Positions 46,238 to 57,698 of a stretch of DNA of 64,000 nt are shown one piece after another. The stretch's first letter is position 1, and each line of letters starts with the position of its first letter. The notes beneath the pieces are model-generated. The model saw only the letters and a program-made list of their open reading frames with translations. It was not told the origin of the DNA and made no database searches. The DNA comes from Plenodomus lindquistii (Eukaryota; Ascomycota; Dothideomycetes; Pleosporales; Leptosphaeriaceae): contig JANUWI010000002.1 of the NCBI GenBank assembly GCA_025504975.1, positions 3,162,001 through 3,226,000 of the forward strand, written 5' to 3'. The translations under genes were made by a program, and so were the position numbers.

Positions 46238-47122
46238 ATGACCCCAGAGCCAGAAAAGTACTTCCAAACAATGTCCCCAACCTCGACCTCATCCCCACCC
46301 GCCCCGCAGTCCTCTGCCCTCCCACCATCCCACCCCTTCAACACAGACCCCCAAAACAGCACCTCTTCCGCAGCAACCCCCTTCTCGACCTTCTCCTCGC
46401 AACTATACCTCTCCACCCCCACCGTCAAACCCCTCCGGGACCCCCTCCTCCGCCTCGAACTCCACGACCTCTCCTCAAAAGGCACGCACGCCTTCCTCCG
46501 CCTCGTCCACGCCTCGCACGCCCTCTCCCACGCCGTCTCCACCGTCCTCACACACCTCTACTCCGACATGGACCCATGCTACATCCCAGGCACCCGCTCC
46601 ATTACCCTAATCCTCCGCTCAATGGACGGCGTAGCCTACACCACGGGCAAAGATCTCGACGCCGACCACAAAGAAATCCACCTCAATACGCGCTACATCG
46701 CGTCTCTCCCCGACTCTCGGCAAAAAGACGAGATACTGGGCGTGCTGGTACATGAAATGGTGCATTGTTGGCAGTGGAGTGGGCTCGGGACTGCGCCGGG
46801 GGGATTGATAGAGGGGGTTGCGGATTGGGTGCGGTTGAAGGCGGGGTTGGGGCCGCCGCATTGGAGGAGAAGTGCGGATTGCGAGTGGGATGCGGGGTAT
46901 GAGCGGACGGGATACTTTTTGGAGTGGTTGGAGGGGGAGTGTGGGGGGGATGTGGTGAGGAGGTTGAATGGGGGGTTGAGGGAGTGTAAGTATGAGGAGG
47001 GGAGGTTGTGGAAGGAGTGTTGTGGGAAGGGGGTGGGGAGGTTGTGGGAGGAGTATAGGAAGAGTTTGGGGTGTGAGGAGGATGAGGAGGATGAGGGTGA
47101 GGATAAGGGGGAGGAGAGGTGA
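46238..47122 (+). CDS. Basic secretory protein (BSP) family putative metallopeptidase
   Basis: Single exon, 294 residues. The zinc-binding segment HEMVHCWQW begins at residue 172 and is followed by the conserved GLIEGVADWVRLKAGL, which together mark the plant basic-secretory-protein-like family. The second half has CEWDAGYERTGYFLEWLE, also family-typical. Despite the family name no signal peptide is visible: the N-terminus is Pro/Ser/Thr-rich (MTPEPEKYFQTMSPTSTSSP). The protein may therefore be intracellular, or the real start may lie elsewhere. Peptidase activity is inferred from the HExxH motif only. The coding strand is extremely C-rich up to about 46735 and then extremely G-rich to the stop. 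The acidic tail (EEDEEDEGEDKGEE) reflects GAG/GAT repeats. Confidence 0.88.
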   Translation: MTPEPEKYFQTMSPTSTSSPPAPQSSALPPSHPFNTDPQNSTSSAATPFSTFSSQLYLSTPTVKPLRDPLLRLELHDLSSKGTHAFLRLVHASHALSHAVSTVLTHLYSDMDPCYIPGTRSITLILRSMDGVAYTTGKDLDADHKEIHLNTRYIASLPDSRQKDEILGVLVHEMVHCWQWSGLGTAPGGLIEGVADWVRLKAGLGPPHWRRSADCEWDAGYERTGYFLEWLEGECGGDVVRRLNGGLRECKYEEGRLWKECCGKGVGRLWEEYRKSLGCEEDEEDEGEDKGEER

Positions 47123-48602
47123 GGGTAGGTTGTAGGTTCAGGGCTTGTGGAAGTCTATTTACAAGGTTGCAGGGCGATGTTTCGACGATTACAATTATAC
47201 ATTCGTCGACCGCAGGATCGTGTATCAGGGGCCGCCACGTGCTTTCGGGTCTCAAAGGAAGCACGATAAAGTTTCAAACAAGTATGTACAACCTAAACAA
47301 CAAACCTCCAACATCCTCACAACAAAAGCCCCGCCTACACAGCGTACCCACAACACTGAAACCCATACCCAGCCCCACCCCACCCATTCCCAGTCTCCAA
47401 ACCTCTCAATTATCCCGAAATCACTCTAAGCCTAAGTCAATAACAAACAAGACCCAGGCTACGATGATAACTACACATCAGTCACCGAGAAGAATGCGCC
47501 TTAGGTAAGAAGAATTGATAAACTGGTGTACTTTATTCAAGTAACAGGATGTCTAAGATATCATGGGCATGTCCAGCTTGATAGCGCAGGTATATAAAGC
47601 ATGTATGCGTGAAGGCGAGCAAGCGAGCGCTCTGGGAAAGGAAAAGCTGGTATGGTTGATGGGAGTTGGGTTGGTAAGGTTGTTGTGTGTACGGGAAGAA
47701 GAAAGACTGTAGTAGGCGCGGAAAGGTGTAAGGTTTGTATCGCATGTTTCTCTCGCTTCTCACGCTCGTATATGAGGATTAGCAAGTGTGTGTGTGTGTG
47801 TGTGTGTGTGTTACTTTGCTACTACTCGAGTTTATAAAGAGGCGGACTTATGCTTGTGGGGTGTAGTATGAGCTACGATGGAGTCCTGGTGCCCGCACCG
47901 GGTGAAATGGGGTATCCTAGTGTGCAGAGTGATGAGGAGCTAGATGACGTTCAGGAGGGCTTGGAAGTTTGTTGGGGAAGACTTACATGTCGTTGAGGAG
48001 AAACTAGGAGTTGATGAGGAGAAAGGAGAAGGTGGTGAGAAGGATCAGAAGTGATTAACTGATGAGGATTGGAAGGCGATTGAGCAGATAGGCGTATGTT
48101 TGTTCCTAACTCTCTAGTAAACGTCTTTTTCAAAAAGAAAATCATTCCGAAGATTCATCGCTCAGGCGCGATCATCTAGTGGTTATCTTGATGGTGTATC
48201 TCATTCGTCTACGTGGAGCTCGCTTGTGGCGTTGCTGCGTCGTTCGCTGGTTCTGCTCCCTTAATCTCACAACGGAACCTACGATAAGTATTATCTCATG
48301 AGTTTATACAGCTACGGGCGCGGTCGCACCTCGCATTTGCACGCCTACTCCTTGACGTCGTAGGTGCTTGTCTGTAAGTATCCAACAAGTCGTCAGGATA
48401 GCTTGATAGCAATGACGGTCCGTTGCTGTACAAGGACTAGAGATTCTTTCGACTATTATATGGTACTACACAAGGCTCATTCTACATGCATAAAAGTGCA
48501 ACTATTGGACGGGCAGGCAGATGACTAAATATGCCGTCGTGAAGTGATGAACGCTGATAAAAAAGAAAGAATCTAAGCAGTCTCTCCAGAGTGACTGCAA
48601 AC
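47123..48602. other. Convergent gene-free stretch with (GT)n repeat
   Basis: About 1.5 kb with no credible gene. It includes a (GT)13 repeat at 47786-47811 and purine-rich sequence at 47960-48060. Short frames lack support. A weak tRNA-like pair of boxes near 48175-48260 was examined and rejected. Confidence 0.45.
47786..47811. repeat. (GT)13 microsatellite
   Basis: Thirteen uninterrupted GT units in the intergenic stretch. Confidence 0.9.
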
Positions 48603-50745
48603 TCAATCATAGACCCTTTTCTCACTAACACGTACAGGCCCAGCATCCATGGACGCAAAAGCAATGTGGCCCACCTTCGCCTCCTTGTGCACATCCCCAA
48701 CAATGACCCGAACGCCACGAAGCGATCTAGCTGCCTCCAATCCATCTAGATGAGACGGGACATATTTATCAAAGTAAGGATCGTCTCTTGCAAGCGTCGA
48801 GACATATCCCAATATATCCGGGGCTCTCGTCATGAATCTTAGAAACACGGACACGCTGGCCGCTACAAAAAGCAACCAAGATATTACTATGCTCAAAGCT
48901 GCAAAGATGGTGTTGCACTTGTATTGCACTCCATCGTATCGCTCACCAATGGCATTTGTTGGTGTCCATACTCTAGCGTCGGTATCGTTTTGCTGCTCGA
49001 GGTCTCGGCTTGTAAGGTCCCCCATCCGATACAGCAAGCCCATTGTGGAGTCCCAAAATGTGTTCAATGCTATTTGAAAGCGACGACTGAATTGTTCTGG
49101 AGACAGGTCGCCAAGGTTGACGTACTCAAATTGATCAGTTTGCTGTTTCTGCACCCCCAGATTGCGGTAAGGGTCTGACATCCATAACTCGACAAGCTCC
49201 GAATTCCAGGCATTGATTTTATGGTCAGCACCAGGCATGTACAGACCAACCCAGCGTAGGTAAGTGTACCAACTATTCCAATCATCCGGGTCGGTGCTGG
49301 TGAATAAGAATGCGAGATCTTTGTTCAAGTATCGCATGGTTTGTACTTGACACGCAGCGTCTGCACATTTTATAACTGATTCCACCAGTCGAAGTTCAAG
49401 CGTACAGTTTGTCGTTAAAGTATTGAATAGGTTTGTTCCACTATCGTTGAAAGTCTTGGTTGAATACTGTAAAATGATTCGAGAACTGTTTCCCACGTCC
49501 CGGTCGCCGTACGGAATATGCGGTTGAAGACGAAAACTGTCCCGTGTAGGACTCAAAATAAGGTCAGCAGAGTTGTTCTTGTCTGGAATGTACGAGACGA
49601 ATGGACTGCAATGAGTCTCCCAGTAGGAAGACTCGAGCGGGAATGAGATATTACCGGATCTTGGTATGTCAACTGTGGGCACTCCCAGGAGAGAAGTATA
49701 CCTAATCACAGATTGATCGTCGATAAGATGCCAGTCAAGGTCTGGCTGTGACGTGCCGTTGCTCGGGCCGAGAGAGTTTATGTCGGGAATTCGCACGTTC
49801 CCAAACATATCCCGAGGTTTGTCTATATTCTGCAGCGCGGTTTGCAGCGCAGACATATAGAGGGGTGCGTAAGAAGGCCAATTGAATTCCTCCATGTGAT
49901 CACCCAGCCATGTGTGGTTGCGGAATCCCTCGATGGACTGATATTTGATTGTCGCATTAAAGGCCTCTTTTGCAGGTTGTGTGGATAGCAGTCGCAATGA
50001 AGACTGGCCGCCGAGGGGAGACAAAAGCCATGCCGTCAGAATCGCAGCGCCGAGGAGGTTGACGCGATGCAAACCGAACTGTCGCTCCAAACTTGCGAAA
50101 AAGGACTGGCTGCCTACGAGTTGCTCCAGAGTCTAACTGTGTTAGACAATTGGATGGCGACATCTAGGTACCCTCATGTTCACTTACACCAACCGTGGAG
50201 CTTCGTTCGGCCTTGAAAAGAGCGATGCGACGTAGAAATCTCCCAAATATGGCTGCGTACACTATGGGAAAGATGGTTGGTGATAACAAGGTGATAGCCT
50301 TGATGTTCTGGCCATAAGCAGAAACTGGCCTGTTGTCTAGTCACAGGGAAAGAACGGCAATGACTGTGCTATTGATCAGCAAGAATTACGTGTAGTACGT
50401 ATAGCTCCGCTCAGTGTGCATACCTAGGAAGAACAGGGGAATTAAGGCTAGAGACGTGTCAAGGGCAGTAGACCACCAGACGTGCGCGGTGTTTCTCCTA
50501 AGAGTCCCACGTATGCCAGCGCTTTCGTGCGTTATGGATTCATTCGCCTTTGGGCTTGGAGAGCCGCTCTCTAAATGGTTTGGTTCCGTCCCCGATGCTG
50601 TTCTGCAGGTAATGTCATCTGGCTGATTTACGGTTGAGGTAGAGTATGTCTGAGGATTCAAGCGTAAAAGCTCATCGCTAATGTCCTCGAAGTCAAAAGC
50701 GGGTAGGTTGGAGTGTGTCCACTCGTGGGAAGTTCCCTCTGGCAT
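48603..50745 (-). CDS. Four-helix membrane protein of a fungal family, function unknown
   Basis: Exons on the minus strand 50745-50424, 50336-50188 and 50132-48603; 666 residues. The start is the ATG giving MPEGTSHEWTHSN; the frame is open upstream but reads like leader. Membrane segments: STALDTSLALIPLFFLG (about 92-108), ITLLSPTIFPIVYAAIFG (about 120-137), VNLLGAAILTAWLLSPLGG (about 175-193) and FAALSIVISWLLFVAASVSV near 570. Between segments 3 and 4 lies a large domain of about 370 residues with many N-glycosylation sequons (NGT, NIS, NNS, NSS, NDS, NCT, NDT), so it is likely outside the cell or in the lumen. The C-terminus is cytosolic. The pattern SSTVGTLEQLVGSQSFF after segment 2 recurs in many Pezizomycotina membrane proteins that have no assigned role. 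No enzyme or transporter motif is seen. Confidence 0.8.
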
Positions 50746-51794
50746 GTTGAACGAGAAATATAAGCCGAGAACCTCGAAACAGGGAAAACCGATATCATAA
50801 GCGACCCATACTCCAGATATCAGCTCGAACCTGTGATGCATGACGAGATAAAGCCTACAGAGGGTTGCATGGTGGGAGGACCACACCGGGAAATTTAGGG
50901 CGCAGCCAGACCTACTAATAGCTTCTTGTGTGGGGGCTGTACTGGACGAATTAGATGTGGTCAAAGTGCTCTGGCAGGACCCTGTGGTGATACAATGTCA
51001 ATGCAGGTTGCAGCAGTGCTTACTACTTGCATATGGACCCAAGAATACTCTTTCGACCTTTGACTTGGTCTCTTCAAAAGACTCTGCCTGATAGTAGACG
51101 TCTGAAGCGAGCTAGGCTATCTCAAGTAGAGTTCCAAAACCCGAATGGATGCGCCTTAAGAACGCGCCGAAAGGATAGCTACGACTCGGACGAGGCTGAA
51201 GAAAGGGAAGCAGACTAAGTTCTCGGAGGTTCCGTGTGAACAATATCAGCAAATCTGGTGTCAGACACGTCAATATGCAGTGTGGTGTTCAAGGCTATCT
51301 CTTGCGCAACCAATCGAAACCCCCGTTGTGTGCAGACCTCAGACATCAGCTACTGAGCCGCGGACTTTGGCGCACGCAGTCGCGAGGCTGAGTAAATACG
51401 AGAAGGATCATGAGACTGGAAGGCTGAAAAGCGGTAGGAGAAATATGGCTAGTGTACTGCAACCACGGCTGGTAATCCCAGAGAGACACTGCAAGATTCC
51501 AATCGAAGCACCTCGTAGGTACAACGGAGAAGATAGCAGCGCAGCTCATCCTAGCAGATACCGGCAATCTTCACATCCCAGCTTTTACAACGTATCCATA
51601 CAAAGACTAGGAAGGTTTGCAACAATACATCTACCAGTCATCTGGTATGTCGGACCAGCTCAAATAAAGAAAGATCTCTCTGAATTAACTCTAGGAATAT
51701 AATGAATGTTCTTGTCGCCCTTTAATAGCAAACATCTTCGAATCCACCCTACTTTAGATCACCTTATTCACAAAAGAAATCGACTACAAGTCTC
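50746..51794. other. Intergenic, between membrane-protein and chitinase genes
   Basis: About 1 kb. A plus-strand frame at 51280-51702 and another at 51027-51218 have no domain, no splice partners and no neighbouring support. They are treated as non-coding. Confidence 0.4.
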
Positions 51795-54700
51795 CTAGAA
51801 GTCACAGTACACCACTGCATGGAAGAACCCATTGGATCCGCACTTCAGCATTCCCTCTGCCTTGCTCTTCATCGAGTCTGCAGCACAGGCAATCTCCCTC
51901 TGCGGACAAAACAATCGCCCTGCATTCGTTCCATCGCAACGGTACTCACACAGCTGGCCCTCGATATCCAGCTCGAAGATGCCTGTGGGCCACGGTGGAT
52001 TCTTTGGGTCTGCCTTGGAACCACCAGTAGGCTTGTCGGTGCTGTCTGTGGTGAGTTTCTTGCCCACAGTTTCGCCGCAGCTGCCAACTGCTTTACCGGT
52101 CGGAGTAGTGTAGAACTTCCACTCATTGTTGGAGGATGCCGACATCCCTCCTGAGGAGATAGTAGTAACCATGGCGATGGATAGGGACATGCCCTTGGCA
52201 GGCATTGTTGTGCCGAATCTCGAGGGTCTTATTTTGTCGTTGGGTTGTGGTTTATCGCAAGATGCAACGGCTCGTTTTGTAGTTTTTGAGCAGTCACCGT
52301 AAGCGCCAGAGGCATTCTTGTCGCCTTTCTTGTAGCCGTTTTTCCACTGGAAATTGCCGTTGCCATCATCCAGGGCCATAATTGTTGATGGACCATAGCT
52401 GGTAGCACCCTTTACCATGTGGGTTATGGACTTGATCTGTTTGTTGGCGAGCCGGTCCTTGAGAATACCGACTTCATAGAGAGTGAAAAAAGACTCTGCT
52501 CCTGGGCCCTGGTACTCGATAGCTCCAAAAACGAGAACATCTCCGGTGGCCGACTCTGCTAAGGCTCTGGAAGACGCCTCGCCATCGTCCAGATCCTTTG
52601 CCTCGTCGAAGTATAAATACCATGGGTGAGTTTCCAAGGGACCATCGGGCTCGCTTCCCTCAGGCGCAGAGAATACTGAATCGTACCAGTTGTAGCTGGG
52701 GTTCTTATCCTTGAATGCTTCGACTTGATCTTTTGCTCCACCGCTGTAAAGCATATATTTGTCGGTGTCCGGAAAGTATTTTTTCAGATAATCTTTGTAC
52801 CTCGCCTCGGTGATAAGCTGTTGTACCCTACTGCCTGTCCCCCCCGATATGGGTAGCTTGGTTGGTGTTGTGGTACCTCCTCCGGTGGATGTAGCGGTGC
52901 CTCCCCCTGAGGAACCTGAGAGACAAGATCCAGACTGGCAGCCAGTGCCACAGTAAGCACTTGAGCTACCGCAGTATCCCGAGCTACTGCAGCAATCTCC
53001 TCCAGGCCAAGATTTGCAGGTTGTACCTTTGAATGCAGTACCGCAAGTTCCATCGGTCGTTTCGCCGCCGGTAGAGCAAGCTCCTGATTGACATCCACTG
53101 CCACAATATGCAGGGGTGCTGCCGCAATATCCGCTGCTGTATTTTGAGAGAAGTTGTCAGCCAGAGTACATGTTATGCCAGATGCTTGCACAGGCCGATG
53201 AACTAACCTCGAGCAACAACCACCAGCAGGCCAGTTTCCGCAGACTGTATTGCCATGCGCCTTGCCGCAGCTTCCATCCGTAGTATTCGTGGGCTTCAGT
53301 CCACTTTTCACATAAGAGTTAGCTCAACATGAAAGACGTGACAAATAGAGCTGCGGTCCAATTACCTCGCAGCACCCGAGTTGAAATCAACGCTCCACGC
53401 CATCGTTCCGCCAAAACATTGGTTATCTGCCCAAGCTTTCTTTTGCTTGATGGTATCGGCATCATCGTAGCCAATCCATTGATCGTCCCAGGTAAGTTGC
53501 TTCATCATCGCATCTGGTAGATACTTTGGTGTCAACCCTTTTGTCGTAATCAAGTTTTGAATCTCTGCTAATCCCATGACTCCTGCAGTGTTAGAACATA
53601 CACCAGGCTTGCTGGGACCACTAAAAGGGCAACCCATGGCGTTGCAGCTCGAGCTGGAAACGGTATAACCGCGACCGTACAGCGCCAGACCAAAATTGAT
53701 CTTAGAAGCATCCAGTGCATCAAACCATAGCGGCAGGGTGTCATTCGCGATTTCTCGGATATCAGCTTGTCCACGGACAGTGGTTGACAGAGTCTTTACT
53801 GCGACATCCCAGGACCCGTGGAGGTCTTGACAGCGAATGTTAGCTAGGGACCGCTTGATATCCGCAGGTCGAGTCCGCAAGATCTAAGGAGCAGGGATCA
53901 GACTTACCATAAGACATGAAGCCGAAGAAATCCACCGAGCTTTCCATGGCTTTGGCATCGAAATAACGCAGATACCAATAATCGGGTGCAAGTGTCAAAC
54001 TGATGCCATACTTGGTACCAAATGCTGCACGCATCTCTTTAACAAGAAGGACCAAGTTCTGGGTGTCAGCGGGCACTCCTCCACGTTCCTGGGAGACAGG
54101 ATACTCCCAATCAAGATCCACCCCCTGGAAACCATATTTCGGCATAAAAGTCAGAAGCGATTGAATGAAAGCTGCACGATTGCTGGCGGTAGAGACGAGT
54201 TGACTCCTGTTATTTGAATGATCAGCGATCTATCCGAAGCAGGAACGAGTGTGCATACCATGTATTGTGTGTTGATTTTCCAATGTCGCTGAAGTCAAAG
54301 CCTCCAACCGCTATCCACCTGGAGCATCGTCACATGTCAGTATAGCTTCAAGGCGAAGTTATGACCATCTTGCCAAGTCGTACTCACGTTTTGATGCCCT
54401 TACTCTGCAATGCGTTGAACTGTGTATAAAGCTCTGGATCCCCGGCATTCGAAGGAACAACGCCGAACGTAGTGGCATCGATTGATGCAAAAGCGTAGTT
54501 GAGGTGCGTATAGCCAGTTGTAACAATATCCTTGGGATAAACGACGTTGCAGAGGCGGTCGCGGGTATTGGATCCTTGGTAGTATCCAATTGTCCGGCCG
54601 TTGGTACTGCCACTCCCAACGCCGCAAGTCTTACCAGACTTCACTTGACAAGAGCCAAAACCTGCTTGGCATGGCAACGTAAGGCCTTTAGGATCACCGT

Positions 54701-55573
54701 TGGTACAGTATAGATCGGTGGTCTACAGGAAAGTTAGTGGTCTGGCTCTGCCGTCCACCTACGCATGGTGAATGTTTTGGGTCGAGATTACTTACGCCAC
54801 ACCATCCTGTTGCAGAACAACACAGGTTCATTCCACACTTCTCTTTGCCGTCCTTGCTGTATTTACCACACATAGCGGTGGCATTGCAGTTGGATGTACA
54901 CTTCAGCGTTCACAATATGTCAGCTTGTGCTAGATGCGTGAGAGACGCCTTCGTTGAACTTTGAAGTATCAAGCGAAGTCCAGCTTGACATGACGGAAAG
55001 AGTGAAAGAAAGGCTTACGTTTCCTGCGCCGCAGTTTTCCGGACCGTAGCCACATGTTCCTTTCTTGTTACAGCAACTGGTTAAGTTAGCATGGTAAGCA
55101 GATGAAAATTAAGCCGTTGAGGAAAGCCTAGGCGCGGGTGCCATTGGAGGTGCGAAGCTACGCTCCGTTGCGCGCATTACATACCTTCCATCAGCACAAG
55201 TGCCGTCCGAAAGACATTTGGTGGCATCACGACGAGTGAGTCTTGATGCCGCCGCCCTCAGCGCTTCATCAGCAGCTTCCGCATACTCAATAAGCTCCGG
55301 TGGTGTAAACTCTGGGTGTTGATGAGTCGGCTCTTTGTATGTCGAACTGAAGTCGATGCTTGAGCTATTTCCGAGGCTTGAAAAGTCGAAGCCTGGAGGG
55401 TATTCAGGTCCCTGGGGTGCGCCCACTACCAATTCGTCAGTCACATTATGATTAACACAAATTTGATATGCTTCAACCATACCTAGATTGGTCGCGTCGG
55501 CTTCAACGGTCTGAAGATATGGCTCAGTGAGCAGAAGAATCGAGAAAAAATTGACAAATCGTGGAATCTTCAT
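51795..55573 (-). CDS. GH18 chitinase, killer-toxin-like subgroup C, with CBM18 domains
   Basis: Nine exons on the minus strand: 55573-55185, 55076-55019, 54900-54796, 54722-54388, 54318-54259, 54206-53908, 53825-53366, 53303-53208 and 53136-51795; 1047 residues, every phase consistent. A signal peptide (MKIPRFVNFFSILLLTEPY) is followed by a pro-like segment ending LTRRD, a Kex2-type site. A Cys-rich chitin-binding block at about 118-185 (CCNKKGTCGYG, CCSATGWCG) precedes the GH18 domain at about 220-565. Its active-site motif is GVDLDWEYP with catalytic Glu near 349, plus WIAVGGFDFS and GTMAWSVDF. Two CBM18 domains follow at about 580-690 (GGCCSSSGYCGS, GDCCSSSGYCGSS). After a Gly/Thr linker comes a C-terminal region of about 330 residues without a recognised domain. 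It should be secreted and hydrolyse chitin, for wall turnover or against other fungi. Confidence 0.92.
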
Positions 55574-57698
55574 TGTGGGCTTGATTGAACTGGTCTTGCT
55601 GTCCTCAGCTTGGGGTTCCTGTGAAATTCTTGCGGCTATCCCAAAGGTTTATATAGATACATATGTCCTCATGGGACGCCTTGCCAGGCGTGCCATGTGT
55701 CACGAAGACCTTGCTCATATTGAATGTCATCCAGTAGACAGTCTGATCCTTCGGAGATTGCTCTGGTCCAGTGTGGTAGTAAAGGATTGACCCGTGTCTA
55801 AGATTCAGTGGGTAGGGGTAGTCGTATTCTACTGTGGCGAAGAGCTACAAGAAGCTAGATATGAGCGAGGATGTATGGAGACAGTAATAACGGGACTCAC
55901 AGTCTCGATCGATTTACATCATTTTAACTCTATAGTCGAGCCCGTTTCTGGGAATCACTTGAGAGTGGCGAGAGAAGGCGTTGCCATCTGGATTGCACCA
56001 TCAGTTTAACGGACTGCAACCGTTTCATCCAATAAGATAGCTCATGCAACAGGCAAATTTCAACACAGTCGAGGATTAGTATGACTGGGACGTAAATGAT
56101 TGCGGGATGTTGAAAGACGCTTGAAGCAGTTTGAACCTGTTTGATGCCCAGAACCCTTGCCTCTCTGCGTGAACGAGAGTTTCCATGCCTTCTCTCATCT
56201 GATTCTTTGCCGGGAAGATGTCTCTATTCGGTATACAGTTCGCAGAGCTCTCGTGCCGTCTGCCCAATATCATATCCGCTCCTTTGTTCGATGCTCCACT
56301 TTGTCGCCCGTTCAGAAATTTCACTATCCGTTCCTTGCATCATTCAGGCGAGCAGCGAAATCTAATCTAGGCTGTAAGTTCAGGTCAACTCTTCGTACCA
56401 AGCATCACCCAACATCATGGTACCCATAGTAGGCCAAGCTCTTCGATCCCAGATCCCGCAATGTCAGACGAAGTGGAGAAAGAGTGGGTAAGGCATAACT
56501 ACCCAAGCACAAAAGGGACAACCTAATTCAATTGTAGAAGGTCAATTACCAAACTGACCTAAGTGCCGGAGATCAAGCATCAAACTAAGCAATTACCCAA
56601 GTGTGGAGGAGCGGGCGACGGAGCTAGCGTGCGGCCCGTAACTCATGTACAAGCTTGTACCAAGAGGATTGGTTTGAAGCTAGTTAAGTCTTGCACAATG
56701 AGCCTAGAATTTTACGGCTACCATAACTGTCAGAGCTCATGTGTTTCTTAAGCGAGGTCTAGAGCCACACAGGTGGGTAGGCCCCAACTCACACTACTGG
56801 TACACTCTTGCATGCGGGTGAGCGCCACGCTACACGTGGACTGTTCCTAGTATGCGGCAAGGAAATTGAGGATCTTCCAGCTTTACCCGGTTCTTCCTTA
56901 ACAATACTCCTTGGCAACACCTTGATGGCTTTCCGATAGTTACCTGTAACCTGTTCCTGAGAGGACCGAAGCGAAGACCTAGGTCAACACCTGCCTTACC
57001 ATGAGCTAGCCAAAGGGTGCACAGCACAGAACACTTTCTACCGCGCCTTGCTCATTCCCAAGGACTCTTTTCGAAAATCTCCTCTTGATGGCTAAGCCTG
57101 TTGTTGATTGTACGGCAGCCACGGGCCTCGGCTGATTCTGGTGAGTGAGGCACGGCGAAATTCTAAGCGAAGTACCTGGTACGGTACGTTCTTAGTTATC
57201 CACCAGCAACTGATGGTCAATGCATCACTGAATACGAGCTCCTTCAATGGACTAGACCGCTCGCCCAATCAAGAATCATACGAGTGCACGCATCAGTCTC
57301 TCACCGGTAAAGCTCCCCGGTTTGCGGGTATGCTGATCGTTACCACGTTGAATACACTCACTCATCAGCCTCGTCAATACAAGCTTATTGGTCGGAAGCG
57401 ATTGCGGCGCGCTGTATACTAGAGTAGGCTGCAAGCCCGTACATTAGCGGAGTCGGGTGACATTAGCAGGTATCTAGCTGCCCTGACGTCCAAATTGAGT
57501 ACTACAGCGAGCCGCACCATGGCTTCTTCTTCCACGCTAGAAGAAGAGGGCAATTTGACATTCGCATCAGTGTACGTAGAGTACAAAGAAGCGCAGCTAC
57601 CCTAGGAGTATCGAAAATTCACGTTCGTCACACCAGCTTTGTGGTCATAATTACACAATTATTCCTTTAATCGCCACCACTACCTCCACAACACAGCT
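55574..57698. other. 2.1 kb gene-free stretch
   Basis: Contains the chitinase promoter (left) and the ankyrin gene promoter (right). Frames at 56141-56429, 56563-56751 and 57108-57422 show no domain or splice continuity. The 56500-57420 part could be an old element remnant, but no terminal repeat or transposase motif is visible. Confidence 0.4.

Noticed and set aside
48170..48262. Possible tRNA (CTAGTGGTTA box followed by GGTTCTGCTCC)
   Set aside because: The boxes deviate from the A and B consensus, spacing is too long without a clear intron, and no acceptor or anticodon stem could be formed.
51280..51702. 140-residue plus-strand frame
   Set aside because: No recognisable domain, signal or splice partner; composition like surrounding intergenic DNA.
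57108..57422. 104-residue plus-strand frame
   Set aside because: Begins without an ATG and has no domain; possibly part of a decayed element but nothing supports coding.
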